Assembly (NCBI GenBank): GCA_030667885.1
Contig: DAOUVA010000213.1
Span: 1-7,313, forward strand
Reading direction: 5' to 3'
DNA from: Phycisphaerae bacterium
GTDB taxonomy: Bacteria; Planctomycetota; Phycisphaerae; Sedimentisphaerales; Anaerobacaceae
DNA: 7,313 nucleotides
Shown here: piece after piece, positions 4,437 through 7,313 of the stretch
How the letters are laid out: each line of letters begins with the position of its first letter
How positions within the stretch are numbered: position 1 is the first letter of the stretch
Position numbers and translations under genes: made by a program
The notes under the pieces: model-generated
Seen by the model: only the letters and a program-made list of their open reading frames with translations
Databases searched by the model: none
What the model was told of the DNA's origin: nothing

Positions 4437-6632
4437 ATGTTTAAGAATTTGAAACTTGGATCAAAAATTATTCTTGGATTTTTGGCAGTGGTTACTTTGG
4501 TAGCTATCGCCGGTGTTACGGGCTACTGGGGTGTACAAACAGTTGGTAAAGCACTCCATACAGTGGCGAATGAAGAAGCCCCGATCGTTGATGCCAGTAT
4601 GGAAATGATGATGGCGGTAAGCGAGGGCAAGATGCTTGGAGATGAACTGAAAGGTGCTACAGCAGTGATGGCAACAGACAATGCATCTGAAATTGACAGA
4701 ATCACAAAGGATTTTGAGCAGGCCACAAAAACATTTGACACTTTTGCTACAGCTATATTAGAAGGTGGTGAAATTGATGGAGCAACCTATATCAAGACAG
4801 ACAACCAGGATCTTGCAACTTTTATTCGCCAGACCGAGGATCAGCACGACAGCAAATTTCAGCCGGCATTTAAAGCTTTACAAGAAAGTGGCCGCAAACT
4901 CCTTCAGGCCAAAGCTGCCGCTGACAAGGCAATGGAGGCACAGGAAACGGAATATACCGACTTGATTAAAATAGCTGAGGATTTCGAAGCTGCCGTTTCC
5001 GAAGAGATCGCAAAGAATACGGCTGCTGCTGATACCGTAGAGAAGGCCAAAGAGGTCGTGACAGAGGAAGTTCCGTTAGCGGATTGTGCGATGGAGATAA
5101 AGTTTACTATTGCTAAAACACGGTTGGCATTGGAAGAGATTGCCCAGGCCATGACCAAAGAGGAAATAGACACCATTCTTCCCGAGTACGAGAAGAGCAT
5201 TAAGGATTTCGACGCCATGATTACGGCTGTATTAAATGGTGGCGAAATCGATGGAACCAAGATAGTTGCTACGGATAACGCACAAATCAAGAGCGAAGCC
5301 GAGCAACTGGACAAGGACCATGAGCATTTCCAAAATGCAGCCAACACTATGATTGCGACACGTCGAGAAATGATTGCAGAAGTTGAAGTTACTAATCAGA
5401 TAATGGTGGAGCTTGACGAAGCCGGTGACGAAATGGACGCACTCTTAGCGAAGGTCGAAGGTCTGGCCGGTGACGAAATGGACAACGCCAAGGCAAGCGG
5501 TCAGACGGCCAAAGCTACCGCGACGTGGTCATTAATTACTATAGTTATCGGTTCGGTTGCTGCGGGACTTCTAATTGGTATATTCCTGACCCGTTCAATC
5601 ACCAAAGTGCTCAATAATATAGTCGAGGCTCTGGGCCAGAATTCCGAGCAGGTTTCCTCAGCATCCGGACAGGTTTCCAGCGCTTCTCAGTCACTTGCTG
5701 AAGGTTCGACTGAGCAGGCGGCAGGTCTGGAAGAGACATCATCGAGTCTTGAAGAGATGGCATCTATGACCAAGCAGAACGCCGACAATGCCCAGCAGGC
5801 AAATACTCTGGCTTCTGAGGCACAGAAGGCTGCCAATAACGGTACCGAGGCGATGCAAAGAATGAGCACCGCTATCAATGACATTCAGAAAAGCTCCGAT
5901 GAGACGGCCAAGATTATCAAAGTCATCGATGAGATAGCGTTCCAGACGAATCTTCTTGCATTGAATGCTGCTGTCGAGGCCGCTCGTGCTGGCGAGGCCG
6001 GCAAGGGCTTTGCTGTAGTGGCTGAAGAGGTACGTAACCTCGCGATGCGTTCTGCAGAGGCAGCGAAGAATACTTCAGCGATGATTGAAGAATCGGTCAA
6101 GAATTCCAAGAACGGCGTTGATATTGCCACTGAGGTCGGAAAGGGCCTTGAAGAAATAGTCCAGAGTATTGGCAAGACGAATGACCTTGTCGGTGAGATT
6201 GCCGCCGCTTCGCAGGAGCAGGCACAGGGTATCGACCAGATTAATACCGCGATGGCCCAGATGGACAAGGTTACACAGCAGAACGCTGCCAACGCCGAGG
6301 AATCCGCCAGTGCCTCCGAAGAGCTGAGTGCTCAGGCCGAGTCTATGAATGATGTTGTCGGTGATCTGGTGAATCTGGTTGGAGGATCTTCTTCGAATCA
6401 GCGTAAAAGTTCCAATAGCCACCAACTGAAGTCAAATGTGAACCACGGCGCCGCTCAGAAGAATCACGGTTTCGGAAAGTCGGACCGGACTTTTCATAAA
6501 ATAGCCAACGGTCAGGCTCAAGAGCGTCAAACTGCACGGCAGGCTACCAGGACGAGTACACCGGAGAAAGTTATCCCGTTGAAAGGTGACGAAAACACCG
6601 GCACCGATGATTTCAAAGAGTTCAACGGCTGA
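4437..6632 (+). CDS. Methyl-accepting chemotaxis protein with duplicated periplasmic sensor
   Basis: 731 residues. The start has AAGGAG (4423-4428) 8 nt before ATG. Membrane segment 1 is at ~11-30 and segment 2 at ~364-384, enclosing a ~335-residue, mostly helical periplasmic region made of two related units (~46-165 and ~210-322). After segment 2 only a short linker ([15 protein letters not shown]) is seen rather than a full two-helix HAMP. The cytoplasmic signalling domain spans ~400-650. Its tip, [20 protein letters not shown] (498-517) plus [19 protein letters not shown], is the highly conserved site for CheA/CheW contact. Probable methylation helices are at ~422-442 ([16 protein letters not shown]) and ~619-635. 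A flexible tail follows, ending in DDFKEFNG, which could act as a tether for CheR-like enzymes. The ligand is unknown. Adjacent cheW suggests a shared array. No frameshift is seen. Confidence 0.95.
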   Translation: MFKNLKLGSKIILGFLAVVTLVAIAGVTGYWGVQTVGKALHTVANEEAPIVDASMEMMMAVSEGKMLGDELKGATAVMATDNASEIDRITKDFEQATKTFDTFATAILEGGEIDGATYIKTDNQDLATFIRQTEDQHDSKFQPAFKALQESGRKLLQAKAAADKAMEAQETEYTDLIKIAEDFEAAVSEEIAKNTAAADTVEKAKEVVTEEVPLADCAMEIKFTIAKTRLALEEIAQAMTKEEIDTILPEYEKSIKDFDAMITAVLNGGEIDGTKIVATDNAQIKSEAEQLDKDHEHFQNAANTMIATRREMIAEVEVTNQIMVELDEAGDEMDALLAKVEGLAGDEMDNAKASGQTAKATATWSLITIVIGSVAAGLLIGIFLTRSITKVLNNIVEALGQNSEQVSSASGQVSSASQSLAEGSTEQAAGLEETSSSLEEMASMTKQNADNAQQANTLASEAQKAANNGTEAMQRMSTAINDIQKSSDETAKIIKVIDEIAFQTNLLALNAAVEAARAGEAGKGFAVVAEEVRNLAMRSAEAAKNTSAMIEESVKNSKNGVDIATEVGKGLEEIVQSIGKTNDLVGEIAAASQEQAQGIDQINTAMAQMDKVTQQNAANAEESASASEELSAQAESMNDVVGDLVNLVGGSSSNQRKSSNSHQLKSNVNHGAAQKNHGFGKSDRTFHKIANGQAQERQTARQATRTSTPEKVIPLKGDENTGTDDFKEFNG
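4572..4931 (+). repeat. Sensor unit 1 within the chemoreceptor
   Basis: Residues ~46-165. Begins [14 protein letters not shown] and carries [16 protein letters not shown] (100-115), TDN (121-123) and H137 followed by FQ. It aligns with unit 2 across its length with one short gap and little nucleotide identity outside the motif, implying an old duplication. It is predicted to form a helical bundle by composition. Confidence 0.7.
5064..5402 (+). repeat. Sensor unit 2 within the chemoreceptor
   Basis: Residues ~210-322. Begins [14 protein letters not shown] and carries [16 protein letters not shown] (258-273), TDN (279-281) and H295 followed by FQ. The TDN-to-His distance (16 residues) equals that in unit 1. 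It contains the receptor's only cysteine (C217). Confidence 0.7.
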
Positions 6633-6667
6633 TGTTTTATGAAAAGTTTGTAGTTTGATTGTGTTAT

Positions 6668-6697
6668 TCCGGGCGAATACTTAAGTATTCGCCCGGA
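6668..6697 (+). terminator. Perfect 30-bp palindrome after the chemoreceptor gene
   Basis: TCCGGGCGAATACTT (6668-6682) is followed directly by its exact reverse complement (6683-6697), giving a 13-bp stem with a 4-nt loop as RNA. It lies 35 bp after the receptor stop. Only TTT follows, so it is a strong hairpin with a poor U-tract. Probable role is 3' end formation or mRNA stabilisation. Confidence 0.65.
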
Positions 6698-6737
6698 TTT
6701 ACTAAATTGAAAAGCGTGGAGTGCAGAAGCTACGATA

Positions 6738-6763
6738 TATCCGGCCAAATGATTGGCCGGATA
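6738..6763 (+). terminator. Second strong hairpin between receptor and receiver genes
   Basis: TATCCGGCCAA (6738-6748) pairs perfectly with TTGGCCGGATA (6753-6763) around an ATGA loop. No T-tract follows on either strand, so simple rho-independent termination is doubtful. Together with the palindrome 40 bp upstream it forms a tandem hairpin pair that probably separates the receptor transcript from the next gene or stabilises its 3' end. Confidence 0.5.
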
Positions 6764-6813
6764 GTGTAATTGAGTACAGAACAGAAGTACTGTCTCAATA
6801 TTTCATTTAGGAG

Positions 6814-6828
6814 TGAGCATTTAGCTCA
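6814..6828 (+). promoter_or_regulatory. Small hairpin between two Shine-Dalgarno-like sites
   Basis: TGAGC-ATTTA-GCTCA lies between AGGAG at 6809-6813 and AGGAG at 6828-6832, sharing its last A with the second. The second site is only 4 nt from the ATG at 6837. The hairpin could modulate ribosome access or bring the upstream site closer. Its stem is just five pairs. Confidence 0.3.
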
Positions 6829-6836
6829 GGAGCAAG

Positions 6837-7313
6837 ATGAATTCGGAAAAGATAGATATTCTGATGGTGGATGATGACCCCGGAGCCTACCGGTTAGTAA
6901 AGCTGATTCTTGCTGAATCAGCTAAGCCGGTGGAGTTTGTCGTCGAATCAGCCGGGACTCTTGCCGAGGGGCTTGATGTTCTGGCCGGACACAGCTTTGA
7001 TTTAGTCATGCTCGATCTGGGACTGCCCGACAGTGAGGGACTTGAGACTGTTGATAAAGTCTATCAGGCCTATCCGCATTTACCAATCGTCGTGCTTACA
7101 GGCCTTGCCGACGAAGAGACAGGCATACAGGCTATACAAAAAGGTGCCAGTGACTATCTGGTAAAAGGAAAGTTTTTCAGGGACATGCTGGTACGAACTA
7201 TTCGCTATTCGCTTGAAAGAAAAGAGTTCGAGCAACGGTCGCGGCAGAGTGAAGAGCGATTGAAAGCCATCATGGATAACATACAGACCGGAATCATACT
7301 CGTCGATGCTGAA
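6837..7313 (+). CDS. Response-regulator receiver with PAS domain, probable hybrid kinase (3'-truncated)
   Basis: 159 codons visible, running off the right edge. ATG 6837 is the first start after an in-frame TAG at 6822-6824 and has AGGAG 4 nt upstream. Residues ~5-125 are a CheY-like receiver. The acidic pocket is VDDDP (11-15) and the phosphoacceptor is D60 in LVMLDLGLPDSEG. T88 (VVLTG) and K110 (DYLVKG) complete the conserved set, so phosphorylation should be intact. A charged helix (residues ~126-143, ERKEFEQRSRQSEERLKA) leads into the beginning of a PAS domain (IMDNIQTGIILVDAE). Receiver-linker-PAS order is typical of phosphorelay proteins that continue into a histidine kinase or, less often, a GGDEF/EAL output. 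The output domain is outside the window. It is preceded by two strong hairpins, so it is probably its own transcription unit. Confidence 0.9.
   Translation, partial: MNSEKIDILMVDDDPGAYRLVKLILAESAKPVEFVVESAGTLAEGLDVLAGHSFDLVMLDLGLPDSEGLETVDKVYQAYPHLPIVVLTGLADEETGIQAIQKGASDYLVKGKFFRDMLVRTIRYSLERKEFEQRSRQSEERLKAIMDNIQTGIILVDAE

Noticed and set aside
1..7313. CRISPR arrays, tRNA or rRNA genes, insertion sequences
   Set aside because: No regularly spaced repeats, cloverleaf or rRNA-like segments, transposase frames or terminal inverted repeats were found by reading.

Overview
This window comes from a Gram-negative bacterium with moderate to slightly low GC content. An OprB-type outer-membrane porin and a transmembrane chemoreceptor imply an outer membrane and a periplasm. 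The mix of an OprB-like porin without an SLH domain, a chemoreceptor with a very short HAMP linker, and a receiver-PAS signalling protein would fit Planctomycetota (for example Phycisphaerae) or a deltaproteobacterial-type lineage. I cannot settle the phylum from this sequence alone.

Left part (1-1240, plus strand): the window opens inside a RhuM-family gene whose first ~85-90 codons lie upstream. It is followed by a stack of tiny reading frames. A 56-codon ORF shares one base with the rhuM stop. A 12-codon ORF with a strong ribosome binding site follows. Its stop overlaps (ATGA) the start of a 66-codon ORF whose N-terminal motif resembles half a GIY-YIG domain. This looks like accessory, defence-island-like DNA ending against backbone genes.

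Middle (1242-2561, minus strand): a complete OprB-family porin with a signal peptide, a clear Shine-Dalgarno and an intrinsic terminator (1242-1278). The terminator sits between it and the convergent tiny ORFs.

Intergenic region (2562-3680, ~1.1 kb): no convincing protein gene between the divergent porin and cheW. It holds a perfect but orphan Shine-Dalgarno, two diverged copies of a G-box repeat (with a partial inverted copy near the porin start), a strong plus-strand terminator with no gene before it, an operator-like dyad, and a possibly folded leader ahead of cheW ending in a hairpin plus T9.

Right part (3681-7313, plus strand): a chemosensory block. It contains cheW (adaptor), a 731-residue methyl-accepting chemotaxis protein, two strong tandem hairpins, and the start of a receiver-PAS protein that runs off the window. 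The adaptor and receptor should form a signalling array with a CheA kinase encoded elsewhere. The receiver-PAS protein may be a separate phosphorelay component. The most interesting protein observation is that the receptor's ~335-residue periplasmic region is a tandem duplication of one unit, with a shared GGEIDG...TDN...H signature.
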